From Bolinopsis microptera (Eukaryota > Ctenophora > Tentaculata > Lobata > Bolinopsidae): 64,000 nucleotides of DNA. The stretch covers positions 2,609,246 to 2,673,245 of the forward strand of contig NC_087081.1 of NCBI RefSeq assembly GCF_026151205.1, written 5' to 3'. Under the pieces are notes generated by a model that did not search any database, had not been told where the DNA came from, and was given only the letters and a program-made list of their open reading frames with translations. The position numbers and the translations under genes are program-made. This document shows, piece after piece, positions 41,301 through 51,959 of this stretch. How positions within the stretch are numbered: the stretch's first letter is position 1; each line of letters starts with the position of its first letter.

Positions 41301-41728
41301 AAACGTGTGCCCGAACACGGCCTGTTGATAAGCAAAGACTGGGGGTGGACTTTTACCAAAAAGAACACTCCAAGCCCTTGTTTAAAACCCACAGGTTGTT
41401 GACGGTCCACAATCTGTACAAGTACACTTGTCTCTTAGAACTATTCAAAATTAATAAGTTAGAGGAACCATTATCACTGTACTCATCATTTAACAGGTCA
41501 CCACGACGAGAGGATTATTTCATTACATCACAACCATCCTCACAATTCATCTACCAATCATCCTACATGTGGAACAGCTGTCGACAAACATCAAGTAAGA
41601 TAAGTTTTAATACTCCGACAAACGGGTTTAAGAATATATTGAAAATTGCCTTACGAGAATTGCAATTCAAGCATGATACACTTGATTGGTGTGAGCTTAA
41701 TTTTGCCACAAATGAGCTCAAGTTCTGA
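38375..41728 (+). CDS. CR1-like LINE ORF2: PHD, APE endonuclease, reverse transcriptase
   Basis: The protein has 1117 residues. The start ATG shares bases with the ORF1 stop (ATGA at 38375-38378), suggesting reinitiation. A PHD finger lies at 9-54 (C9, C12, C25, C28, H33, C36, C51, C54). The APE-type endonuclease spans about 110-330 (FQNIDGNKSN, LAETN, YRPPSG, LAGDFNIDL, THHSPIF); it nicks target DNA. The reverse transcriptase follows with NYRPVST, QYGFRKNHST, motif A FIDLSKAFDT, motif B GVPQGSCLGPLLF and motif C FADDTN (803-806). The C-terminal part has KKCIRILFGDREAY, a block found in three other CR1 copies in this window. The frame is uninterrupted and with ORF1 forms an apparently complete element. 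The 3' end is not clear; an (AT)n tract lies at 41826-41845. Confidence 0.95.
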   Translation: MTPLIKEVCPVCSKNIVIGQTIVECFHCDCIMHHKCYRKSNPNSQSNEFYCTRCIHLDKVKYNPFKLLTDNDDDDNNLDEYTTKISNTLNDCNSYTASDLTNILCNQVKKQSSILFQNIDGNKSNFDNLAIETCRYKTKFSVIALAETNTGKELSNLFQLDGYNSYYQDTAPNKKKGTGVALYVDDKLNATVIENISQVTEHLEILVLSLSNEDQPVNVGVLYRPPSGCISQALVELSNLLDHMPKFSYLAGDFNIDLHDKDNKNVQKYEEILFSKGFCPLISIVTHEKPGCKASCIDNIITNDIENVITSGTLKERITHHSPIFNTFNWNVEVNSEKTSFKQYYDFCQSNVNGFLVDLEDELKTKTIHNFTEFHDTYKNCVEKSFKLETPKTSKRTVQVNPWITPGLICSINNQHKLYENWVEIRNRKCKLGETDNKGGICQCPECSLKRSRYLIYKEYRKVLKKTRQTVKTEYFSGKFAENSGDSKKTWELINRIRGKRRREIKPLFTIDNVKITNRRIIANEFNKYFVSLASDLNTAYNDLGQININSIPSFYDYLPLSNTSSIYMHDCTTDEVSKIISELKNGKASDIPIHVIKQSSKIVTPLLTVLYNECMKDGIFPDDLKVGRISPIYKKDNQELLENYRPVSTLAVFGKIFEKIIFNRLYSFFHSQNSLYENQYGFRKNHSTSYALNYSVNHVESCLKKKQHVLGIFIDLSKAFDTISHEKLLHKLENYGIRGNANNLIASYLSNRYQYVSVLGEESEKLPVVYGVPQGSCLGPLLFIIYINDIRNSSIIGKFILFADDTNIFIEDTCVKRLYEKGNEVLSFVYKYMKLNLLHINIKKCCFIHFKPSRAKEEVENDENILTLNNVVIKRVQEAKFLGVIIDDQLNWKSHTQSLNSKLKCEVGKLCRIRHIVPKQYYKDLYHTLFESHLGFGISVWGGISNNRLEPIFKTQKKCIRILFGDREAYLEKFKTCARTRPVDKQRLGVDFYQKEHSKPLFKTHRLLTVHNLYKYTCLLELFKINKLEEPLSLYSSFNRSPRREDYFITSQPSSQFIYQSSYMWNSCRQTSSKISFNTPTNGFKNILKIALRELQFKHDTLDWCELNFATNELKF

Positions 41729-44482
41729 TTTATGTGAGTTACTAAAATGACCATATATCTTTTCTCATACATATAACCACTGCACTCCAACCAAAAACAT
41801 TACTTACACCATACTCCACAAATGATATATATATATATATATATACACAAACACACTAGTACCGAGCAATCGCACTGTAAAACATGCTCACGATACACTC
41901 AAAATTGGAAATATTCAACGGCTTGTATATGAAACTTACACTTACACTCAGTGTACACCCAGTGTTAACTAGTATTACACACTGGTAAATTCTACGTAAC
42001 GCGCGAAAATAATAATTCTATGGCGTTTTCATTGTCACATTTCACGTCGACGGGATTAAACGCGCGCGCGCGTAACATCTTATCTTACTGCTATCTCAAC
42101 GAATAAACACACAACGACTTTGACAATTGACCGACGACTTAACGATTGTGAGTTATGACGGACTTAACTGCAGTATGGGTCAACTACTAAAACTGCATTG
42201 TATACTATCTTAATCATTATACTGGACATGAGATGACGAAGTATCTTGAGCAGCACTTTATACCTCCACTTAGAACTTGATTAGTCACGAACAATAGAAT
42301 CATTATAAATCAATACAATAAAACATCTTGATCAATAAATGCCTAGCAGCACCAGACAGCAGCCGTGTACCTTTCTCGACTCCACGGAGTCCCTGATGGA
42401 CTTTTGTTTACTTTTGTTAATAATTTGACCGCAACCTTTCTTTCTCGAAACACAAATCCTACTGTACTTCATTACAGTATTAAGATAATATAAAGCAAAT
42501 CATGTGAATATATGACTACGAAATAGATCTATAGACTTGTCCATAATATTTAATACCGTATTGATGGTTTTGAATTTTGTATATTGAATTTTAATGTGAA
42601 GCGTTTACTCTTCCCCCTCGGCAATTAATTAGAAAGTTAGATTAATGACAATAATTGCCAAATGACGTAGTAGATATAGATCTTCAATGTTGTAGAGTGA
42701 TTTCAAGAGTAGTGGTCCACAGGGGCCCGAAAAAGCCGTACAGGCACTTGGGTCCTTATCCTTGTCACTAGTCCCAATTGGATTCACTCTACACAAAACA
42801 TGAACGTTTACAATTTAGACGTACACATTGGCACGATATTTATTAGAAAGCAAACAGTATAAAATAATACGTGCGTGCGCGGCTTGAGCCGCGCCGCATA
42901 ACAATTTATGCGTTTAGGGGCTGGAGTACGCGTGTTTACAGATTAATGAATTGTTGCATGTGCATTGTAAATATTTAAAGTTGACGATATATTATGATTT
43001 AATAGTAAATTTTTCAAAGCTGGCTTTGGACTTAGGTAAAATTATAATTTATTTATTTAAAAGAAAAAACCACGGATAGTTTTAAATTTACATAGTCGTA
43101 TAACTATAATCAAGTTAATCCTGTTTTCAAGAATGCGCGGCTTTGGCGGCCAGTTATTGACTTGTACATAAAATTGAATTTTAAATAGAAATGTGAATGT
43201 ATTAAAATTTAAAACTTTCAAAACGGAGGCTTATAAATATTATTATATTATGATTGTAAAATAAAGGATAAAATTTTAAATTTGTTTCACTAAAAATTTG
43301 TTTCACTGTTTGACACACATTTATAAAAAAAAAAACAAATTTATTATTTACAATTGTTTTTAAAATATTATAATTGTATGTTTATTGTGAAATAATTTAC
43401 GGTTTTTAACCTAAAAACAATTTATTCTTGAATTAATTCGTATGAAAATTAATCTTTGCCAAAAATTAACCTTTTTGCATCACAGTGGATTGATTCACAA
43501 TCGCAATACAATGTCAATCCTTTGCAGCTCGGCGAGACCCAGTGTGCAGTGGTGAATTTCGCCTTCACCTAACCATGTGCTTTCGCGCCCATGCGGGCGC
43601 GCTCAAGAAAACAACAATTTTATTTAGTTTCAATTAGAGCAAACATATATTTTATATATAACTAGCAGGACCTTTTTTCACGTGTAAGGAAAAGGTGGCC
43701 AGAGGCGGGCACACGCTACTGCAAGGGCTCTGGATAGAGCAACATCTCGCCGATCTATGGATGATGATTAATCACTCTACACTCGACTGTCACGTGACTT
43801 TTTCAACACGTTTTCTAGCTGGCTCTGAACGACTATTCGAAACCCTAACCCTCTAATTTGATCCCAACCCTAACCCTAACCCAATCCTTAACAAAAGCAT
43901 ATGCTGAAACCCTAACCCTAACTAGATATTAGACCAACTTCCTTCCCTTCAAAATTATAGTTTAAGACATCCATTCTGCATTGTGTTTCCAATATTAGAA
44001 TTTATAATATGTATTGATTGAATAATTGGTAATAAATTTAACTTTTGTTTTATTAACTTTTGTTTTATTCCTTATACGGTCATATCACGTGATCGAAACA
44101 GTTTTTCGCCAATATCTCGTCAGGGGAACATTTTAACCCTATGTGCTATGTCATGGGGGTGATTCGGAATCAGCGTCCGAAAATACATCGAATGAAGTTG
44201 GTTTCAACTGTCGAGGGCCCTTTTAGAACAATCTCGAAGATCGACTGTACAGTGATTTAGCACGCTCGCCGATTTATCGAAGTAGATGTGGTTGCGAGGA
44301 GATGCGCGGCGCAGCCCAGTAGTGCATATCGCTACAACGCAGTGGCACCCTTATGACCAATCTATATTTGCACTTTGTTATAATGCGCTTCGCGTCAATC
44401 TCACATACAATTAATGCATAATAGCGCGATGCATTACTGTGCCGCGCCGCGCACTCAATTATGCTTATCGCAACGACTAGAT
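41729..44482. other. Gene-poor AT-rich region after the CR1-like element
   Basis: It contains the CR1 3' UTR, an (AT)n run near 41826, CG-rich octamers (CGCGCGCGCG near 42061) and one copy of a TGGGTCCT-core repeat at about 42712-42790. Telomere-like repeats begin at 43841. No coding exon is supportable. Confidence 0.5.
43841..43923. repeat. Interstitial telomere-like repeat (CCCTAA)n
   Basis: Several AACCCT units (AACCCTAACCCTAACCC near 43866 and CCCTAACCCTAAC near 43910) are split by short unique stretches. TTAGGG is the usual animal telomere unit; the block is internal and degenerate. Confidence 0.85.
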
Positions 44483-44520
44483 CACTCCTGCGCGCAGTGT
44501 TGTGACCTCCCTTCGTCGTA
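44483..44520. repeat. 38-bp inverted repeat, left arm
   Basis: Perfect reverse complement of 49531-49568, 5 kb away. Sequence similarity ends sharply on the inner side and weakly on the outer side. Confidence 0.9.
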
Positions 44521-46084
44521 ATTAGCTCGTATTCAGATTGAACAATTTTGAAGTCAAATAAATGTTGTTTCTTTTAGACTTAAATAAACAATATGGATGT
44601 AGTCCGAAAGTAATTTGTCTACTAAATAACATTTTGAAACTATGAACAAAATTGGCGAAAATTTGCCGTAGATGTGACCAAAAAACTACGCGCAGAACTA
44701 AATATTTCTTCATAGACGCGTGAAAATTTTTGAGTTTAACATTGAATATTTTAGCTTGGTTATTGTAATACTTAATTTTCAAGTCTCTATCCGATAACTA
44801 AATATTTTATCTTTACGACAGTATAAAATTTGTTTGTATATTTGCTAAATTAAAAAAACAGTAGGAATAGAAACGTCGAAGGTCTTGCGCTTATTTCAGT
44901 CCCAAAATATACTCTTATAATCATAAACTTCATAAAACCCACTGAAATTGATGTCTACAGGCATATTAAGCCCTTACACCTTCCCAAATCATTTAGCAAG
45001 GATTCAGAGCCAGTTTTTAAAATTAGCTTTCGAATATCATTGTTAAGACATAAAACTATAAATAAATGAGTGCCTTTTTCTCTTGTCTCGATAGTTTCTC
45101 TCATTTTAACATTATACATTAGTAAAAGCAATCAGCGATCTTTATTAATCATTGAAGGAGTAGAGTAATTGGTCCTCGTCAATGTTTAGTGTCTGATTAC
45201 AGTTTCGGTCCGACCTCCACAACTGAAAAGATATTGGGGGTATTATCAGTTATGTAAATGGAAAAATTATATTTGCATCATAAAACTATGAAAACATTGA
45301 AACTAATGTTTTTGAAGGCCCGCCTATTCGTTTAAGCAATCAAATAGTCAGTGCATGCACAGTAAAGAACAGTTGAAGGCACCGGGAATGTTTCAAATAT
45401 AACCTCTGTCTACTATCAAGTATCAGACCACACACTCCACTGTCCACTATGTACTATAATGTACAATGGCAATTAAAATGTGTTCCCGCAATTTTAAAAT
45501 GCGCGCATCTTGCGCCGTGACCATGATGGTCACAGCGCATGCTGGTGAACGGAGGTAGGCTGGTGAACGAGTTATTGGGACAAAATTGGAACATTTTGGA
45601 ACATTGGTTACATCGGTTGTAGACATGCAGTGATTCCCAAACTTGGTTTGAGTGGTCCTAGGACCAATCTAAACGCTTTCCGGCCAGTTTTAAACCGTTC
45701 TGAGCACTTTTAGTTTTAGGAGAATATTAATTTTTGTTCATTTTCGTGCATTCCATGAACCTGGGTAATTTTCATGCTCATTGGAATTTAGAAGGTAAAA
45801 TAACTCACATAACAGTGCTCCCGACAAGTTTCACGGATATAGTGATTGAGTTTCTAGTCACCTAGCCTCTTGGCCTGAAAGATTTCTTGTTCGGCAGGGT
45901 GACTGCTTGAACGTCAACTTCAACCTTTCCCACTGTGCACTGCATCGAATCGAGGTAGAGTTGTTAACTGAAATATTACATTCAGTCTAGCGACCTTTAA
46001 ATCTGGGTCAAACTTAGTATTTCTGAAAGTTTCGCAAAATTTTATTGATTACAGAGGGTGTGTCACGCCACTCTCTCCTTAAGA
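44521..46084. other. AT-rich sequence inside the 38-bp inverted pair
   Basis: No gene, tandem repeat or LINE motif is visible. The minus-strand ORF at 44522-44782 has no recognisable domain. Confidence 0.4.
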
Positions 46085-46365
46085 TCTTGCAGATGTTAGC
46101 ACCATACCGTACCTGTTCATTATAATAGCCCTAGACTATTGCATGAGACAAGCCTTAAGCAAGCACCCTGAAATAGGATTTACCATTAAGCCTTATAGGA
46201 GTAGGAGAGTCAAGGTGGAGAAGATATCGGTCACTGGTTTTGTGGATGACATTGCTCTGATAGCAGATACTGAAAAGGAGACAGAGACGCTGATGCAAGA
46301 GATAGAAAGGGTTGCTGCCACAGTGGGACTTAGAATGAATGAAGGGAAAAACTAAATTCATTACT
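46085..46365 (+). pseudogene. RTE-type reverse transcriptase fragment
   Basis: The frame reads IPYLFIIIALDYCMRQALSK, then ISVTGFVDDIALIADTEKE and ATVGLRMNEGK. It aligns with APYLFAIVIDYCMRQA, DVDFADDIALISED and ASVGLHINEGK of the RTE element at 60367-63180, covering motifs B to D. The catalytic FADD is FVDD here. It is an internal fragment with no other parts nearby. Confidence 0.88.
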
Positions 46366-46420
46366 CAGAACATCGAGAACCCTGATACCATCAAGTCTCT
46401 GGGTAACCATGCTGAAAGAA

Positions 46421-46593
46421 AGCCTGTCTCTGAAGAAGGAGAGACGATAAAAACGTGATACGATACGGTATGTTGAAATAAAGCCTGTCTCTGAAGAAGG
46501 AGAGACGATAAAAACGTGATACGATACGGTATGTTGAAATAAAGCCAGTCTCTGAAGAAGGAGAGATGATAAATACGTGATACGAAACGGTAT
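46421..46593. repeat. 61-bp tandem repeat, three copies
   Basis: Copies start at 46421, 46482 and 46543. Each holds a small hairpin, GTCTCT-GAAGAAGG-AGAGAC. The third copy leads into the 343-bp array. Confidence 0.9.
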
Positions 46594-48118
46594 GCGAAAG
46601 CTATGTAGTTGATCAGACTTAAAGTTACGTGTTCTTAAGAGGGTGAGAGGTTCTTTAGTAAGGCCGACTGATTAAATGAGGCTCTGAAATGAACAGGAAT
46701 CTAGCAATAATAGCATGGAGAGTGGGGAAAATCAAAACGCGGAATAATAATCTAACTCTAAGTTAACGATAAACTGGTACAGAAATCAAAAGTCCGAACA
46801 CGGAGTCTAGGAGTAGGAAATAGCTGTGAACCAAACAAACAGAATGGCACCCGTGCATGATATATTAAAATATGTACCGTTCTAGGATGCCTCCGCAAAC
46901 TTTTGCTCCTCTGTAAATGCACGTGTTAGTGCTGTAGCGAAAGCTATGTAGTCGATCAGACTTCAAGTTACGTGTTCTTATTAGGGTGAGAGGTTCTTTA
47001 GTAAGGCCGACTGATTAAATGAGGCTCTAAAATGAACGGGAATCTAGCAATAATAGCATGGAGAGTGGGGGAAATCAAAAAGCGGAATAAATAATCTAAC
47101 TCTAAGTTAACGATAAACTGGTACAGAAATCAAAAGTCCGAACAAGGAGTCTAGGAGTAGGAAATAGCTGTGAACCAAACAAACAGAATGGCACCCGTGC
47201 ATGATATATTAAAATATGTACCGTTCTAGGATGCCTCCGCAAACTTTTGCTCCTCTGTAAATGCACGTGTTAGTGCTGTAGCGAAAGCTATGTAGTCGAT
47301 CAGACTTCAAGTTACGTGTTCTTATTAGGGTGAGAGGTTCTTTAGTAAGGCCGACTGATTAAATGAGGCTCTGAAATGAACGGGAATCTAGCAATAATAG
47401 CATGGAGAGTGGGGAAAATCAAAAAGCGGAATAAATAATCTAACTCTAAGTTAATGATAAACTGGTACAGAAATCAAAAGTCCGAACACGGAGTTTAGGA
47501 GTAGGAAATAGCTGTGAACCTAACAAACAGAATGGCACCCGTGCATGATATATTAAAATATGTACCGTAGGATGCCTCCGCAAACTTTTGCTCCTCTGTA
47601 AATGCACGTGTTAGTGCTGTAGCGAAAGCTATGTAGTTGATCAGACTTAAAGTTACGTGTTCTTAAGAGGGTGAGAGGTTCTTTAGTAAGGCCGACTGAT
47701 TAAATGAGGCTCTAAAATGAACGGGAATCTAGCATGGAGAGTGGGGAAAATCAAAAAGCGGAATAATAATCTAACTCTAAGTTAACGATAAACTGGTACA
47801 GAAATCAAAAGTCCGAACACGGAGTCTAGGAGTAGGAAATAGCTGTGAACCAAACAAACAGAATGGCACCCGTGCATGATATATTAAAATATGTACCGTT
47901 CTAGGATGCCTCCGCAAACTTTTGCTCCTCTGTAAATGCACGTGTTAGTGCTGTAGCGAAAGCTATGTAGTCGATCAGACTTCAAGTTACGTGTTCTTAT
48001 TAGGGTGAGAGGTTCTTTAGTAAGGCCGACTGATTAAATGAGGCTCTAAAATGAACGGGAATCTAGCATGAAGACTGGGGAAAATCAAAAAGCGGAATAA
48101 ATAATCTAACTCTAAGTT
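46594..48118. repeat. 343-bp tandem repeat array, about 4.5 copies
   Basis: GCGAAAGCTATGTAGT starts units at 46594, 46937, 47281, 47622 and 47956 (periods 343, 344, 341, 334). Units are nearly identical, with a few substitutions and a small deletion of ATAATAGC in two copies. The last unit stops after CTCTAAGTT. I see no coding sequence. It could be a satellite seed or a terminal array of a larger element. Confidence 0.95.
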
Positions 48119-49530
48119 CTCCACTACCTGAATATTGATCGGGAACAGGTTAGCCGCGTATGTGGAAAGAGTGAGTTAGATTATAGGTAACAACGGGTAG
48201 TCTCAAGCTACCCGTCTTTGCACCGTAACTTAGCCATCTGATCTAGAAGAGGAAGGGAGGTTATCATCTACACATACTGTATTAGGAAGTTAATCGTGTC
48301 CTAGCTACAGATCATACCTTATTAAGAAGTTTATCGTATCCTGAAAAAAATACCTTATTAGGAAGTTTATCGTGTCCTAGAAACAGGCCATATAACAGAA
48401 TTATCACTTTCTCCTCCTCCCAATCCACAGTATTCCGGAGTTTCTGCAACGTCACTAAAACTGCAAAACATTGTAAGTTCATATGTAGATTCTATAAAAG
48501 GTTTGAATTAAAGCAGAGAGGTTAATAAGCACTTATCATATTTAGATTATAGTTCAGTCAGTTTTTTTTGAGACGCCTCCATGAACCACCACGGGGCGAC
48601 CTGCCCAGTAGTAAGAGCTGCCCAGTAGTAAGAGCTGCAGGAAATCACAAAAGCAATGAGGAATGTTGAAATTAAATGACTTTTGTCATTTATGGGTGCT
48701 TGTATAATAATTTTACCGCAAGATTTTGATAATCTTTGTAATAAACTAGTGCAATGATTGGACAAGTCACAATCAACAATGATAAAAGTGTTTTATATAA
48801 AATAACCTAAAGCGAGAATGTCGTTAGTTAACTATAAAATACAGTACCAAGCGATGTATTAAAGTAACACAATTATACTCGTTCTAATTGATATTAGCTT
48901 ACTTTGGTTCAACGAAAACCTACCTTTTATCTGCTTTCGTGAAATTTAAAAGTGATGTTAAAGTAACACGAGCCCTTTAAAGCTTGCAGGGGTTCCTCCT
49001 ATTATCGTTGATCAATTATGTACCAAGTACACTATGTAATACAGCAAAGTCGTCAGTCGATAACTGCTGTTAAAGCCATGAAAGTTCAAAGCGAGTGCAG
49101 AAACAAGAAATGGCGCGAAATCATAATGTTCAAGCCACACGTACAACGTATGATCTGCATTATGCTCCTTCATCAACTAATTCTAGTTTTAAACGATTTT
49201 GACACGCTAAAATGCGCGCGTGGATTTGCGCGGCGCGTAGAAAAATTTTAAAGCTGTCGGATAGAGGTTAATAAATTTTTCTACTGTCAACACAGCCCAA
49301 GTTATTCATGTTTAAATATTAAAAAATGTCCGATTTTTTTGTATTATTTTTAACTAATTTCCTTTTCAAATCGCTGCCACATCAAAATTATTTTACGAAA
49401 GTACATTAAATTTTTACAGAAAGCAAGCTGAATCGTTTTAGAACTAAATTAAAAAAGAATTTAATATAAAAATGTTAAAACTTTAAAATTATCGATGGAA
49501 TAAATTGCCAACGTCCAAATATGTGTAAAA
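48119..49530. other. Unassigned region right of the 343-bp array
   Basis: A roughly 45-bp unit (AGGAAGTTTATCGTGTCCTAG) is repeated three times at about 48281-48385. CTGCCCAGTAGTAAGAG is duplicated near 48601. No gene is supportable. Confidence 0.5.
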
Positions 49531-49568
49531 TACGACGAAGGGAGGTCACAACACTGCGCGCAGGAGTG
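49531..49568. repeat. 38-bp inverted repeat, right arm
   Basis: Perfect reverse complement of 44483-44520. Confidence 0.9.
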
Positions 49569-50368
49569 TAGATCGACGAAATGAATTGACATTGCCAATT
49601 GCATCGTCAATTAATTAACGCATGATGCAAGTTTTTTTTGATTTATGTTTTTTGGCGAAGTTTGACTATAAATGGCAGTGTTTAATCAAAAACCTGGTTT
49701 CAGCCCCCCTGTGAGCTCCATCATTCATCGTCTTGAAAAAGTGCGGATGCTAATTGGATGTTATATTAGAGCGCACATGACCAGCATTCACGTGATCGTT
49801 TAGAACCAATCACAGCCACGCAAGAAATCACGTGCACTCCAACTACCGATTGGAAAAAAATAACGTATAAGCTACAAGAGCCGCGCGCTGAGTTAGATTA
49901 TAAAATCTGATTATTTGATTGTAAAATCGCATAAACTTGCTTTCTTGCGCGTTTTAAAGGGTTTAATGACGCCAGGTTATGTTTATAAACATAATAGCCT
50001 GGAGTCCTCAGGTAAAGTGCCACAGTTTCTGTGGTTAAAAAAATGCATGGTTAAGCCTTGTATATTGTAGAAGGGCATGGTTTATTCACATCACAATGCA
50101 TTTGGATGGATAATTAGCATACAAGGATGAAATGACCTTTAAATATGACCACCAGCTATATCATGTAACCATAGCTCCGAAATAAATAAATTACTCTACA
50201 TAAATACATTTGGCCTGTACTGATTACATTGTGGTCCCCAGGGGTTCGGTAAAGCCCTTGCAGGCAACTGGGTCCGTTTACCAGCCAGTACGTCTTGCCA
50301 GTACTGCCACAAACTTTAACCAAATGTTTAAAAATTAGATAGCATTTGCTAAAATTTTAAATTTGAAG
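49569..50368. other. Unassigned region with a TGGGTCCG-core repeat copy
   Basis: A copy of the dispersed repeat (GGTAAAGCCCTTGCAGGCAA, then TGGGTCCGTTTACC) lies at about 50231-50310 and can fold through GGTAAA/TTTACC. No gene is seen. Confidence 0.45.
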
Positions 50369-50735
50369 TCAGTTAAACAAAAATTCAGTTAAACAAAAAT
50401 TCAATTTTATGCCATTTATTACAATGTAAACAAGTTTACAATAAATCAATTTGATATTTAAATGTGTAGTATGGTTGTCACTCTTTAAATAGATTAGATA
50501 TAGGTTGACGGGGCAAAGGAGTGTGCGTGCTGTTCGCTCACACCAAACGGCAACCTAGTAAATGTTTTTTATGGACACCGGTCTCCATCACGATACAAAA
50601 TTAGGATTGTAAAATTTATTGTATAACTTTTAGTGCAGTGGAGGTAGCGGTGTGGTGCATTAATAGAGTGACAGCCTACTGATTTAGAGTTGTTTTTAAG
50701 TGAGCATAATAGGTATATTTTTGGACCTAAAGGCT
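50369..50735 (-). repeat. Dispersed repeat, inverted partner of 56091-56480
   Basis: About 365 bp that matches the reverse complement of 56091-56480 at roughly 90 percent by eye. Both copies translate to LCS(L/I)KNNSKSVGCHSIN followed by APHRYLHCT. It may be the 5' part of a LINE family, since the partner precedes an endonuclease frame. Confidence 0.8.
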
Positions 50736-50879
50736 TTGGACCCAAGAGCGTTTCAGACTGTTGCTCCGAAAATCTGGAACTAACTACCAATTGAAATTAA
50801 GACTTGTTCTGATGTTGATCTGTTCAAAACATTATTAAAAATTCACCTGTTTAAGAAAAGTTATGGCATGAGCGATTAA
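50726..50879 (+). pseudogene. CR1/L2-type LINE ORF2 C-terminal remnant
   Basis: The frame reads RAFQTVAPKIWN, stop, LPIEIKTCSDVDLFKTLLK and IHLFKK. It fits the CR1/L2 consensus ending RAFxxxAPxLWNxLP...FKxxLKxHLF, with a stop where serine is usual. A perfect hairpin follows at 50991-51011. Confidence 0.8.
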
Positions 50880-50990
50880 TTGACAGTATAACTTTATGTT
50901 ATTTGCTTAAACTGTTTAGGATGCAACCTAATGTCATGATTTTTTTGAACTTATTAGCAATTAGACTGTTAGCTCGCTTTTATGATATTC

Positions 50991-51011
50991 ATCCCAGCCC
51001 AAGGCTGGGAT
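50991..51011 (+). other. Perfect 9-bp hairpin in LINE 3' region
   Basis: ATCCCAGCC-CAA-GGCTGGGAT, about 110 bp after the CR1/L2 remnant stop. LINE 3' UTR hairpins can be the recognition site of their reverse transcriptase, so this may mark the 3' tail. Confidence 0.6.
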
Positions 51012-51629
51012 GCCAGTGTTGGCAAAGTTCTATCTCAGAATCATACACTCAAAGTGGTTTAATCCATTGGGATACTGATGTGGTAATTCAATTCAATATT
51101 TAAATTTTTCATTGTCTGCATCAGTATCCTATTGGATCTGATCATTTGGATGTTATTTATATGTATTCAAACGAAGTGATAGCATAATGTATGTTACTTC
51201 ATATTATAGCACAATACCTAACAAAACACAACGGCGAGACACAATTCTGTTAATAATATACTTTAAAGTTCCATGGGAATATCGGCTCAACAACACCGTG
51301 TTGCAACTGGTATGTTTTCTAGGTATGTTATCATCAGTAAAAGTAATAGAGGTAACGGTGAAAATTTGTTGTCCTGTCTTCTGTCTCGTCATATGTTATG
51401 TGCTCTATTGGGTATATTTTATTTTTATGTTATTTTGTATATATTTTCTTTGACTATCGATGCTAATATACTCCCTGGTGCTCCCCTACAACCTAAACCC
51501 TACACTCTGTACCATGTTTGAGGTCATCCATAAATCTTTACTTTATGGTAATATTTTGTACCATTTTTCTCAGACACTTTAAACTTGTGTATAGGGGGGA
51601 GGGGGGCATTGGGACAGCCTTAGCTGCAA
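51012..51629. other. Region between two LINE remnants
   Basis: It contains an 18-bp inverted repeat (51063-51080 and 51119-51136, two mismatches). The plus-strand ORFs here overlap each other and show only hydrophobic low-information sequence. Confidence 0.4.
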
Positions 51630-51959
51630 TTTCTGTAAAATTGCTATCTACCACAAAAACCGAACTGTCACCTACCATGTCACCAAAACACACTATTTGA
51701 ATCCCACCTCACATATTGTATCTCAGTTTGGGGAGATGCAGCACTCTTTAGGACAGCAAGTATCTGGCTGTCTCAGAAGCACTGTGTACGGGTCCTCTTT
51801 GGTGATAAAGAGGCATACCTAAACAAGTTCCTTACATGTGCAAGAACAAGAGAGTTTGACAGCCAGGCACTTGACCATACATTCTTCCAACTAGAGCACT
51901 GTAAACCACTTTTCAAGCAACAAAACATCCTGGCTTTCAAAAATTTATATACATATCAT
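51630..51959 (+). pseudogene. CR1-like LINE ORF2 fragment, left part
   Basis: The frame reads LFESHLTYCISVWGDAALF, HCVRVLFGDKEAYLNKF and LAFKNLYTYH, matching the same region of the CR1 ORF2 at 38375-41728. It breaks off at 51959, where a second LINE is inserted, and resumes at 55479. Confidence 0.85.

Noticed and set aside
44522-44782. 86-codon minus-strand ORF
   Set aside because: AT-rich, with no signal peptide, cysteine pattern or known motif.
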